Source of the DNA: Ruminococcus sp. UBA1409
Lineage (GTDB): Bacteria > Bacillota > Clostridia > Oscillospirales > Ruminococcaceae
DNA length: 7,925 bases
Direction: 5' to 3'
Assembly (NCBI GenBank): GCA_002305045.1
Contig: DBPX01000003.1
Location: 23,705 to 31,629, forward strand
Numbering within the stretch: position 1 is the first letter of the stretch; each line of letters opens with the position of its first letter. This document shows, piece after piece, positions 1 to 5,096 of this stretch. Below the pieces are notes generated by a model, which worked only from the letters and a program-made list of their open reading frames with translations, was not told where the DNA came from and did not search any database. Made by a program: the position numbers and the translations under genes.

Positions 1-114
1 GAGGAGATAAGGAATAAGGATACCGGGGAGGATTATGCCGGGGATTATGCTGTAGACATGGTCGGCGGTGATGATAAGACTTCAGTCAATGTCGATGAGG
101 AAAATTGTGAATAA
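1..114 (+). CDS. C-terminal fragment of an unidentified protein with an acidic tail
   Basis: Frame 1 is open from the first base of the window to a TAA at 112-114, giving 37 residues that begin EEIRNKDTGEDY and end NVDEENCE. The tail is rich in Asp, Glu and Gly and has a single Cys near the end. No catalytic motif, membrane segment or family signature is visible in so short a piece, so the function cannot be named. The start codon and most of the gene lie outside the window to the left. The gene is convergent with prfC; the next clear stop for its transcript is the hairpin and T-run at 372-404. The reading could be chance, because 37 open codons are not rare, but no better reading of this end was found. 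Confidence 0.45.
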   Translation, partial: EEIRNKDTGEDYAGDYAVDMVGGDDKTSVNVDEENCE

Positions 115-335
115 GGAGTCGCTGCTTTCCTTCCCTAAAACCCCCTTACCCTCCTGAACCTGTCGTGCATGATGGCGTAGACGCCGTCGTCTCCGAATAT
201 AGAGACAGACCTATCCGAGCCTTGAAAAGAGCAAAGCGCCTCGGGCTGACAGGATAATCGCAGTATAGCTAAGAGGCAGTCCCGGCGCTGTATCCGGCTT
301 TACCCGCAGTGTGCGAATGTCGCCGTAAAGAGAGC

Positions 336-436
336 GGCGGCGAGTAAGGAGGCTAAAGCCTCCTTCAAAATAACCCCATAAAGCCTTCGGCTTTATGGGG
401 TTTTCTGCCTGCTCCTTTGGAGCAGGCTTCGCCGCC
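336..436. repeat. Branched stem enclosing three perfect hairpins
   Basis: An outer stem GGCGGCGA (336-343) pairs perfectly with TCGCCGCC (429-436). Inside it lie three hairpins in a row. The first is AAGGAGGC-TAAA-GCCTCCTT (346-365). The second is a 14-base-pair stem (372-385 with 389-402) closed by TTC. The third is GCCTGCTCC-TTT-GGAGCAGGC (407-427). Only 2, 6, 4 and 1 unpaired bases join the helices, so the whole can fold as a compact four-way junction on either strand. The middle hairpin doubles as a terminator. The pairing is seen directly; that the fold forms or does anything is inference. Confidence 0.6.
372..404. terminator. Bidirectional rho-independent terminator (left-edge gene and prfC)
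   Basis: A 14-base-pair perfect stem (AACCCCATAAAGCC at 372-385 with its complement at 389-402) has a TTC loop. On the plus strand it runs into TTTTC at 401-405; on the minus strand it runs into TTATTTTG. It therefore suits both the gene ending at 114 and prfC, which ends at 537 on the opposite strand. The distances from the two stop codons are long (about 260 and 135 bases), so the 3' untranslated regions would be long. Confidence 0.7.
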
Positions 437-443
437 GATGAAG

Positions 444-507
444 GGCAGCCGAGATAAGGGGCTGCCGGGAAGCCACGCAGATAAGAAATACTAAGTCTAC
501 AGCGTGG
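444..507. repeat. Two adjacent hairpins sharing an AGATAAG loop motif
   Basis: Hairpin one is GGCAGCC (444-450) with GGCTGCC (460-466), loop GAGATAAGG. Hairpin two is CCACGC (473-478) with GCGTGG (502-507), and its long loop begins AGATAAG. The heptamer AGATAAG thus occurs at 452-458 and 479-485, at the same side of two neighbouring loops. An alternative pairing of CCGGG (465-469) with CCCGG (521-525) would enclose hairpin two and is followed by TTTTT at 528-532. Confidence 0.45.
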
Positions 508-536
508 ATTTAGCGTCCTGCCCGGAATTTTTAAGC

Positions 537-2132
537 CTAGTTTTTGTTAAACTCGCTCAGGATGAGCCCCTCGTTTTTCTCGAGCGCCCACCTTATGTTC
601 CACTCGCTGGTAAACAGGAGCAGGTAGTTGTCCTTGAAGTCCTGGACTATCTTCGTATCCGAGCTGAGGTTAAGCTCCTTGGGGTCTATTCCCTCGTTGT
701 CTATCCAGCGGATGTACTGGTACGGAAGCCCCTCGTTTATAATCTCGACATTATACTCCGTTCTCATTCTATGCTCAAAGACATCGAACTGAAGCATTCC
801 AACAACCCCGACGATGACCTCCTCCATGCCGGATGCAGGCTCCTTGAATATCTGGATTGCGCCCTCCTGAGCTATCTGGGTCGTGCCCTTGACGAACTGC
901 TTTCTTTTCATGGTGTCCTTGTGGCGGATTCTTGCAAAGTGCTCGGGAGCAAAGGTCGGTATGCCCTCGAAGCGAAGCTCCTTTCCAGGAGAGCATATGG
1001 TGTCTCCTATCGAGAATATTCCGGGGTCAAAGACGCCGATGATATCTCCGGCGTATGCCTCGTTGATTATCTCACGCTCGGACGCCATCATCTGCTGCGG
1101 CTGAGAGAGCCTCATCCTCTTGTTTCCGCCCTGGACATGGCTTATCTCCATATCTCTTGTGAATTTTCCCGAGCATATTCTTAGGAAGGTAAGCCTGTCC
1201 CTGTGAGCCTTGTTCATGTTCGCCTGAATCTTAAAGACGAATGCGGAGAAATCCTCGCTGAACGGGCTGACCTCGCCCTTGTCGGAGACTCTTGGAAGCG
1301 GAGGACTGGTGAGCTTCAAAAAGCCCTCCAGGAACGGCTCTACTCCGAAATTATTTAGAGCCGAGCCGAAATATACGGGACTCTGCTCTCCCCTTGCTAC
1401 CCTTTCAGGGTCAAGGCTGTCACTTGCGCCGTCTAAAAGCTCGATGTCCTCCGCAAGCTGGGCATGGTTGGCTTCGCCGATTAGACGGTCCATGGACGGG
1501 TCCAAAAGCGTTGCCTCCACCTTTTCAACCTCACGCTGTCCCCCGTTTGGAATGTAGGACAGCACCGTTTTCGTCTCACGGTCGTAAACGCCCTTGAAAT
1601 CGACTCCGTTGCCTATCGGCCAGTTCATAGGACAGGTTGCTATGCCAAGCTCGTCCTCTATCTGGCTAAGAAGCTCAAAGGGATTTTTAGCGTCCCTGTC
1701 GAGCTTGTTTATAAAGGTGAATATCGGTATGTGCCGCATGACGCAGACCTTGAAGAGCTTTCTTGTCTGGTTCTCGACTCCCTTTGCGGCGTCTATGACC
1801 ATGACGGCGGAGTCGACCGCCATCAGAGTGCGGTAGGTATCCTCCGAGAAGTCCTGATGTCCGGGAGTGTCCAGGATATTAATGCAGTAGCCCTCGTACT
1901 CAAACTGCATTACCGAGCTGGTGACCGAGATTCCCCTCTGCTTTTCTATCTCCATCCAGTCGGATACGGCGTGGCGGTCCGACTTTTTCCCCTTGACCGA
2001 GCCTGCCATGGCTATGGCTCCGCCGTAAAGAAGGAGCTTTTCTGTAAGCGTGGTCTTTCCGGCGTCGGGATGCGAAATAATCGCAAAGGTGCGCCGGCGG
2101 TTTATCTCATTAATAAGCTTTGAATCTGGCAA
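537..2132 (-). CDS. prfC: Peptide chain release factor 3 (RF3), translational GTPase
   Basis: This encodes release factor 3, the cytoplasmic GTPase that drives RF1/RF2 off the ribosome after peptide release. The 531 residues are full length for the family (about 530). The G domain is intact: G1 HPDAGKTT (21-28), G2 RGISVT (66-71), G3 DTPGH (88-92), G4 NKLD (142-145) and G5 GSAL (256-259). It is followed by the EF-Tu-like second domain and the RF3 C-terminal domain; the text resembles RF3 throughout, not EF-G or TetM. The start is TTG at 2130-2132, chosen because a perfect AGGAGG (2140-2145) lies 7 bases upstream and the protein then begins MPDSKLINEINRRRTFAIISHPD, matching the usual RF3 N-terminus. 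It is a single-gene unit with its own promoter at 2184-2212, divergent from the lipoprotein gene. No frameshift or missing motif was seen. Confidence 0.97.
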   Translation of the reverse strand: MPDSKLINEINRRRTFAIISHPDAGKTTLTEKLLLYGGAIAMAGSVKGKKSDRHAVSDWMEIEKQRGISVTSSVMQFEYEGYCINILDTPGHQDFSEDTYRTLMAVDSAVMVIDAAKGVENQTRKLFKVCVMRHIPIFTFINKLDRDAKNPFELLSQIEDELGIATCPMNWPIGNGVDFKGVYDRETKTVLSYIPNGGQREVEKVEATLLDPSMDRLIGEANHAQLAEDIELLDGASDSLDPERVARGEQSPVYFGSALNNFGVEPFLEGFLKLTSPPLPRVSDKGEVSPFSEDFSAFVFKIQANMNKAHRDRLTFLRICSGKFTRDMEISHVQGGNKRMRLSQPQQMMASEREIINEAYAGDIIGVFDPGIFSIGDTICSPGKELRFEGIPTFAPEHFARIRHKDTMKRKQFVKGTTQIAQEGAIQIFKEPASGMEEVIVGVVGMLQFDVFEHRMRTEYNVEIINEGLPYQYIRWIDNEGIDPKELNLSSDTKIVQDFKDNYLLLFTSEWNIRWALEKNEGLILSEFNKN

Positions 2133-2139
2133 ACTAATT

Positions 2140-2145
2140 CCTCCT
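2140..2145 (-). promoter_or_regulatory. Ribosome binding site deciding the prfC TTG start
   Basis: On the minus strand AGGAGG lies 7 bases before TTG (2130-2132). There is no ATG at a suitable position, so this site fixes the unusual start codon. Confidence 0.85.
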
Positions 2146-2183
2146 GATAGATTGTCCCGGCTTTTTGCCGGTCAGCTCCTGAT

Positions 2184-2212
2184 ATGATAGCACAGTTTTT
2201 CTCATTTTACAA
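2184..2212 (-). promoter_or_regulatory. Sigma-A-type promoter of prfC
   Basis: On the minus strand TTGTAA (2207-2212) and TATCAT (2184-2189) are separated by 17 bases, and TGC directly before the -10 box gives an extended -10. The leader to the TTG start would be about 45 bases. Divergent from the lipoprotein promoter; its -35 box lies inside one arm of the inverted repeat at 2210-2278. Confidence 0.65.
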
Positions 2213-2278
2213 TAGCTTTTCCGCCTATTAAGCGTCTGGACCCCCCTGTCTGCCTTTAATTTTTTGGGATAGCTATTG
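2210..2278. repeat. 8-base inverted repeat covering both -35 regions
   Basis: CAATAGCT (2210-2217) and AGCTATTG (2271-2278) are perfect complements 53 bases apart. Each arm overlaps the -35 box of one of the two divergent promoters, so both promoters read AGCTATTG into their -35 in the same orientation. It could be a shared operator pair or coincidence partly forced by the TTG of the -35 boxes. Confidence 0.4.
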
Positions 2279-2303
2279 CTTTTTCTGAGCTTTATGCTAT
2301 AAT
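2276..2303 (+). promoter_or_regulatory. Sigma-A-type promoter of the lipoprotein gene
   Basis: TTGCTT (2276-2281) and a consensus TATAAT (2298-2303) are 16 bases apart, and TGC before the -10 makes it an extended -10 promoter. Transcription would begin near 2310, leaving a leader of about 60 bases before the ATG at 2371. Confidence 0.75.
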
Positions 2304-2370
2304 AAAGTCATAATAAATAATGTGCGTATCCTAAGCGTTGGCTGAATATGCACAGAAAGGTAGAATTAAT

Positions 2371-3033
2371 ATGAAAACATTAAGGGCTGTATTATGCCTG
2401 ATTTTGGCTATGCTCATGCTTATGACGGCGGGCTGCGCCAATGGCGACAACGACACTCCCGGAGCATCGGACTCTGGCTCCCCGTCTGAGACTCCCGCCG
2501 AGTTCTCAAAGGGAGTAATAAGCGACACCGGCGTATACACCAGCGAGTTTGCCGGCTTTAGCTTCGAGCCTCCGTCTGGCTGGACGGTGCTCACCGAGGA
2601 GGAGATAACCCAGACGATGGAGGCCGGCTCCTCCAGCATAGGCGAGGATATGGAGTCGATAAACCTTACCACCGTCTACGACTACATGGCAATGAACGAA
2701 AACGGCGCCTCGAATGTCATAATAATGTATGAGGACACCACCGTCACCAACAGCAGCGATATTACCGAGGAGGAGTACTCCGACATCGTTATCGAGGGTC
2801 TTTTGGAGCTTGACATGGGCTATGTCAAGGGCGAGACCGGCTCTATCAAGATAGGCGGAAACGACTGCTACACCTCCGCCGCCTCTATAGACCTGGGCGA
2901 GGGCATAACCCTGGAGCAGGGCTATATCTACCGCAAAATCGGCGACCATATGCTCTGCATATGCGTGACCACCAGCTCCGGGCTGTCAGATTCCGAGCTT
3001 AGCTTTGACGATATCGTCAAGATGTTCAAATAA
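2371..3033 (+). CDS. Secreted lipoprotein of unknown function
   Basis: This is a 220-residue exported lipoprotein. The N-terminus has Lys2 and Arg5, a hydrophobic core (LCLILAMLMLM) and a lipobox TAGC with the lipidated Cys at residue 22; Thr at -3 is less usual than Leu but acceptable. A low-complexity linker rich in Asp, Ser, Pro and Gly (about 23-45) follows, as in surface lipoproteins. The mature domain begins near EFAGFSFEPPSGW, a pattern of small folded lipoprotein domains that start 'GFSF..P.GW', and no catalytic motif is evident. The ATG at 2371 was preferred to an in-frame TTG at 2338 because AGAAAGG (2354-2360) lies 10 bases upstream and the signal peptide is then of normal length. 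It has its own promoter and terminator. The substrate or partner is unknown; anchoring on the outer face of the membrane is inferred. Confidence 0.85.
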   Translation: MKTLRAVLCLILAMLMLMTAGCANGDNDTPGASDSGSPSETPAEFSKGVISDTGVYTSEFAGFSFEPPSGWTVLTEEEITQTMEAGSSSIGEDMESINLTTVYDYMAMNENGASNVIIMYEDTTVTNSSDITEEEYSDIVIEGLLELDMGYVKGETGSIKIGGNDCYTSAASIDLGEGITLEQGYIYRKIGDHMLCICVTTSSGLSDSELSFDDIVKMFK

Positions 3034-3053
3034 TTTAAACGCTCAAAAATCAG

Positions 3054-3089
3054 TCCCTCCGAGGCATTAACGCCACGGAGGGATTTTTT
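3054..3089. terminator. Bidirectional rho-independent terminator between convergent genes
   Basis: TCCCTCCG (3054-3061) pairs perfectly with CGGAGGGA (3076-3083); the loop contains a further GGC/GCC pair. On the plus strand six T residues follow (3084-3089). On the minus strand the stem is followed by CTGATTTTTG. The stop codon of the SDR gene (3088-3090) lies inside the plus-strand T-run, so both genes end on the same hairpin. Confidence 0.85.
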
Positions 3090-3744
3090 ACCATACGAAA
3101 TTGGCTTTTGCCGCCTCGCCGTTGTCGATAAGTATATCCTGTGCGGTCATCGACCTGTTAACCACGCAGACAAAATACGCCCACTCCGCTATCTCCTCCG
3201 GGGACGCCCATTTTTCCAAAAGAGTCTCGTCCATAACCCTCTTCCAGAGCTCGGGGCTATTTATAACCCTTGCGTTAAGCTCGGTCAGCACACCTCCCGG
3301 GGAGAGACTGTTAGAGGTCGCACCGTATTTGGCTATCCTGAGGGCGACATTTTTCATATACGCAGTGACCCCTCCCTTGCTTGCGGCGTACTCAGGGAAC
3401 TCAGAGCCTGTCTGCCCGCTCGCAGAGGATATGAACAAAACGCTTTTTATCCCCTCGTGGAAGGCGTATTTCTCGGTGACTCTTATGGTTCCCTTGAGAT
3501 TAATCTCGATGTCCCTGCCGGAGTCCTGAACGCCTGCGTTGTTTATTAGTATGTCATATGGACTTAAAGGCTCGGGAAGGCTATCACCGGCTATGTCGCA
3601 CAGGATATGGCTGTAATTAGGGTGGGATATGCTCTCCCGCTTTATATCAAGCCCGGTCACGGTAATACCCTGGGAGAGAAATTTAAGAGCGATTTCCCTT
3701 CCTATACCTGAGCTTGTACCTGTTATTAAAGCTCTTAAAGCCAT
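3088..3744 (-). CDS. Short-chain dehydrogenase/reductase (classical SDR)
   Basis: A 218-residue classical SDR oxidoreductase, cytoplasmic and NAD(P)-dependent. The Rossmann glycine motif is TGTSSGIG (8-15) and NNAG sits at 68-71. The catalytic tetrad is complete: Asn82, Ser106 in SSASG, Tyr119 and Lys123 in YAASK. The substrate-side motif SLSPGG (146-151) is in place. Asp33 at the end of the second strand suggests a preference for NAD(H), an inference. It is at the short end of the family (about 250), with a compact loop after strand 2. ATG at 3742-3744 has GGGAGGT (3749-3755) just upstream. The gene begins 2 bases after the VUT stop codon, and its ribosome binding site lies within the last VUT codons, so translation is probably coupled. 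The substrate is unknown; the generic label '3-oxoacyl-ACP reductase' would be over-specific. Confidence 0.9.
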   Translation of the reverse strand: MALRALITGTSSGIGREIALKFLSQGITVTGLDIKRESISHPNYSHILCDIAGDSLPEPLSPYDILINNAGVQDSGRDIEINLKGTIRVTEKYAFHEGIKSVLFISSASGQTGSEFPEYAASKGGVTAYMKNVALRIAKYGATSNSLSPGGVLTELNARVINSPELWKRVMDETLLEKWASPEEIAEWAYFVCVVNRSMTAQDILIDNGEAAKANFVW

Positions 3745-3746
3745 GA

Positions 3747-4538
3747 TTACCTCCCAAGCTGAGCCTGTCCCGTGGCTGCAAGATACTCCCTGCCGACTCC
3801 CTGCGCCCTCCAGCTCTTAAATATCCTATATCCGAGACCAAAGAAGATGAGCTCGCACAGAAGCTCGACCACCATGCCGGTGACAGAGCAGGTGACGCAC
3901 TGCAAAAGCGACCAGCCGAAGAAATTGTGGCTTACAAGCAGCGAGAACACCATGTTGTCCACAAACTGACCCACCGCCGTGGAGATGTAGGTCCTTGCGG
4001 CGTATGCCGCTGCTCCGTCCGGCTTTTTTACAAAGGCTGAGCCTATCCTGTGGTTTATGAGGTTATTGACAGCCGAGGAGATTAAAAACGCCGCCGCACT
4101 CCCAAAGAGCACATACCATGTCCCGCCGAAGGTATTGTCAAGCGCAGTATTAATCAGCTCCCCGCCCTCCGGGACGAAGGACTCCCCCCACGAGCCGGGA
4201 ATCGCTCCGCCGAGGTAAAACACCCCGCACATTCCAAGGCTTATAAGCATGGCTATAACCGAGAGCCGTGTCGACGCACCGGGACCGAAGCTCGCCGTGA
4301 GGAGGTCCATGCTCAAAAAGCAGAGCCAGGAGACTATTATCCCGCAGTCAAGGGCAAGCCAGTCAAACGGCAGGTCTATGCTCTTGTTTGCAAGAAGATT
4401 CATAGAAAATACCGACAGCACAAATACCGACATCGTGACCGGCGGCACGCTCCTTAGAAGAAGCCTAAGTCTTTTAAGCTCGTTCTTTGCGGCTCCTGGT
4501 ATCCTGCCTAATAATCCTGTTGCCTTATTGTTGCTCAT
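3747..4538 (-). CDS. VUT-family integral membrane transporter (queuosine-precursor transporter superfamily)
   Basis: About 263 residues with roughly six hydrophobic segments (for example MSVFVLSVFSMNLLANK, LISLGMCGVFYLGG, FVDNMVFSLLVSH). The text around NLLANK, LALDCG and LSMDLLTASFG is typical of the VUT (Vut_1/YhhQ-like) family, whose studied members import queuosine precursors; the substrate here is not proven. The start is uncertain. ATG at 4536-4538 gives MSNNKATGLLGR and leaves room for a weak GGATGGGA site, while ATG at 4551-4553 adds five residues but abuts a small hairpin (4555-4566) and lacks a ribosome binding site. It is the first gene of a two-gene unit with the SDR. I found no preQ1 riboswitch signature upstream, although a terminator-like hairpin precedes it. 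The cluster holds no queuosine biosynthesis gene, so another cargo is possible. Confidence 0.85.
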   Translation of the reverse strand: MSNNKATGLLGRIPGAAKNELKRLRLLLRSVPPVTMSVFVLSVFSMNLLANKSIDLPFDWLALDCGIIVSWLCFLSMDLLTASFGPGASTRLSVIAMLISLGMCGVFYLGGAIPGSWGESFVPEGGELINTALDNTFGGTWYVLFGSAAAFLISSAVNNLINHRIGSAFVKKPDGAAAYAARTYISTAVGQFVDNMVFSLLVSHNFFGWSLLQCVTCSVTGMVVELLCELIFFGLGYRIFKSWRAQGVGREYLAATGQAQLGR

Positions 4539-4586
4539 AAAAATACATCCCATCCGGCTTCTGCCGAGGACGGGACGGACAAGGTC

Positions 4587-4620
4587 AAAAGCTTATCGAA
4601 ATAGTGTTTTTCGACAAGCT
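4587..4620 (-). terminator. Terminator-like hairpin just upstream of the VUT gene
   Basis: Read on the minus strand, AGCTTGTCGAAA pairs with TTTCGATAAGCT through 12 base pairs with one G-U wobble and a 7-base loop. On the plus strand the same position is an A-C mismatch, so the fold favours minus-strand RNA. The stem runs into a short T-run (TTTTG). It ends about 50 bases before the VUT start. It could end upstream read-through or act as an attenuator; the AT-rich stem and short T-run make termination uncertain. Confidence 0.45.
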
Positions 4621-4714
4621 GCAGACTTCGAGAAACGCACACAGATAAGGAAGAAGCTTTGCCCGGCGTACAAGGGTACTCCAAAGGGATTCTGACGCAA
4701 TAGGCAAAAATGCT

Positions 4715-4742
4715 TTCTCAGAGCCGGCTTCATCTCTGAGAA
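4715..4742. repeat. Perfect 9-base inverted repeat
   Basis: TTCTCAGAG (4715-4723) and CTCTGAGAA (4734-4742) are perfect complements around a 10-base centre CCGGCTTCAT. No T-run follows on either strand, so it is not a terminator. Its right arm overlaps the candidate -10 box at 4739-4744. Confidence 0.5.
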
Positions 4743-4768
4743 TACCGCCAATTCGCCAATAAAAGCAA
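4739..4768 (-). promoter_or_regulatory. Possible promoter of the VUT-SDR operon
   Basis: On the minus strand TTGCTT (4763-4768) and TATTCT (4739-4744) are 18 bases apart. It is the best sigma-A-like pair found between the VUT start and the neighbouring gene, but the -10 is imperfect. If used, the transcript has a leader of about 200 bases that includes the hairpin at 4587-4620. Confidence 0.3.
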
Positions 4769-4878
4769 AATCTAAAATAAACTGATTAGCCCGTATTTTT
4801 AGAATGCATATGTAAAAACACATTCAAGTAAGGAATAATCTCGTATTTTTGCGATGCGCTTGTTTGTCGAAGGTCTGC

Positions 4879-4894
4879 GGCGTCCAAGGACGCC
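4879..4894. repeat. Perfect palindrome GGCGTCC-AA-GGACGCC
   Basis: Seven complementary bases on each side of AA (4879-4885 with 4888-4894). It directly follows the right copy of the imperfect inverted repeat. Neither strand continues into a T-run, so a terminator role is not supported. Confidence 0.5.
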
Positions 4895-4903
4895 TCAAAA
4901 CTA

Positions 4904-4965
4904 GGATTCTATAGGATACTATAGAATACTAAGATATAGCCTACCGACGGACTCCGCCGGACTCC
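4904..4965. repeat. Two short arrays with a 10-base period, one containing a perfect palindrome
   Basis: GGATTCTATA (4904-4913) is followed at once by GGATACTATA (4914-4923) and the weaker GAATACTAAG (4924-4933). A few bases on, CGGACTCC occurs at 4948-4955 and 4958-4965, again 10 bases apart. Within the first array ATTCTATAG (4906-4914) and CTATAGAAT (4919-4927) form a perfect 9-base inverted repeat with a GATA centre. A 10-base step places each unit on the same face of the helix, as in some protein-binding sites, but simple sequence drift is also possible. Confidence 0.45.
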
Positions 4966-5056
4966 ATAGTTTTGTTTAATGACAGGATGGTCTCGAACTG
5001 TCAGGCAGCAGCCATTAAATTCTAAATATCACAAGCGGATTTTATCACATACAATG

Positions 5057-5096
5057 AAAAATGTCAAGCCCCTGACTTTAGACGGCGAGGGGCTTG
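5057..5096 (-). terminator. Terminator overlapping the end of the YiiX-like gene
   Basis: Read on the minus strand, CAAGCCCCT (complement of 5088-5096) pairs with AGGGGCTTG (complement of 5065-5073) through 9 perfect base pairs. ACA and then TTTTT (5057-5061) follow. The first arm lies within the last codons of the gene and the TAA (5078-5080) falls in the loop, so the terminator starts inside the coding sequence. Confidence 0.75.

Larger units (their letters stand above)
115..536. other. Hairpin-rich intergenic region between two convergent genes
   Basis: These 422 bases contain no gene with a start codon and ribosome binding site on either strand. The left part (115-335) holds a small palindrome GGCGT-AG-ACGCC at 174-185 and an open minus-strand frame at 135-299 that lacks an ATG, GTG or TTG start upstream of its single internal Met codon. 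The right part (336-507) is almost wholly made of perfect hairpins, listed separately. No convincing promoter was found for a free-standing RNA on either strand, so it may be compound 3' untranslated sequence, a dispersed extragenic repeat, or an unrecognised structured RNA. Confidence 0.6.
4618..4881. repeat. Imperfect inverted repeat bounding about 264 bases
   Basis: The segment at 4862-4881 (GTTTGTCGAAGGTCTGCGGC) matches the complement of 4618-4636 (GTTTCTCGAAGTCTGCAGC) at 17 of 20 aligned positions with one gap. The two copies face each other, and each is next to a hairpin (4590-4620 on the outer left, 4879-4894 on the right). They could be the ends of a small non-coding repeat element, but no target-site duplication or transposase was recognised. 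Confidence 0.3.
4554..5077. other. Repeat-rich intergenic region upstream of the VUT gene
   Basis: No convincing gene lies in these 524 bases. A 76-codon minus-strand frame (4593-4823) exists but has no ribosome binding site at its ATG, and its stop codon lies inside a hairpin. The stretch instead holds, in order, a hairpin with a short T-run (4587-4620), a 9-base inverted repeat (4715-4742), a direct 9-mer CGTATTTTT at 4792-4800 and 4842-4850 exactly 50 bases apart, a 7-base-pair palindrome (4879-4894), a 9-base-pair palindrome (4906-4927), two short 10-base-period arrays (4904-4965), a GACAG/CTGTC hairpin (4981-5002) and the terminator of the next gene. It may contain a degenerate dispersed repeat. 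Confidence 0.6.

Noticed and set aside
504..1184. 226-codon plus-strand open frame
   Set aside because: It lies wholly antisense to prfC, starts without a ribosome binding site, and has a Leu-rich composition typical of a shadow of the real gene.
2338..2370. Upstream TTG start for the lipoprotein
   Set aside because: It adds 11 residues before a normal signal peptide and lacks a good ribosome binding site; ATG at 2371 has one.
4554..4700. preQ1 riboswitch before the VUT gene
   Set aside because: Expected from the family, but no preQ1-I or preQ1-II core sequence could be found by eye; only plain hairpins are present.
4593..4823. 76-codon minus-strand frame starting with ATG
   Set aside because: No ribosome binding site precedes the ATG, no family is recognisable, and the end is built into a hairpin. 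It is kept only as part of the intergenic description.
4904..4965. CRISPR-like array
   Set aside because: The units are only 8-10 bases with no spacers of regular length, and no cas gene is present.
4981..5060. tRNA-like TTCGA segment on the minus strand
   Set aside because: CAGTTCGAGACC resembles a T-arm, but no acceptor stem, anticodon arm or CCA end could be placed around it.
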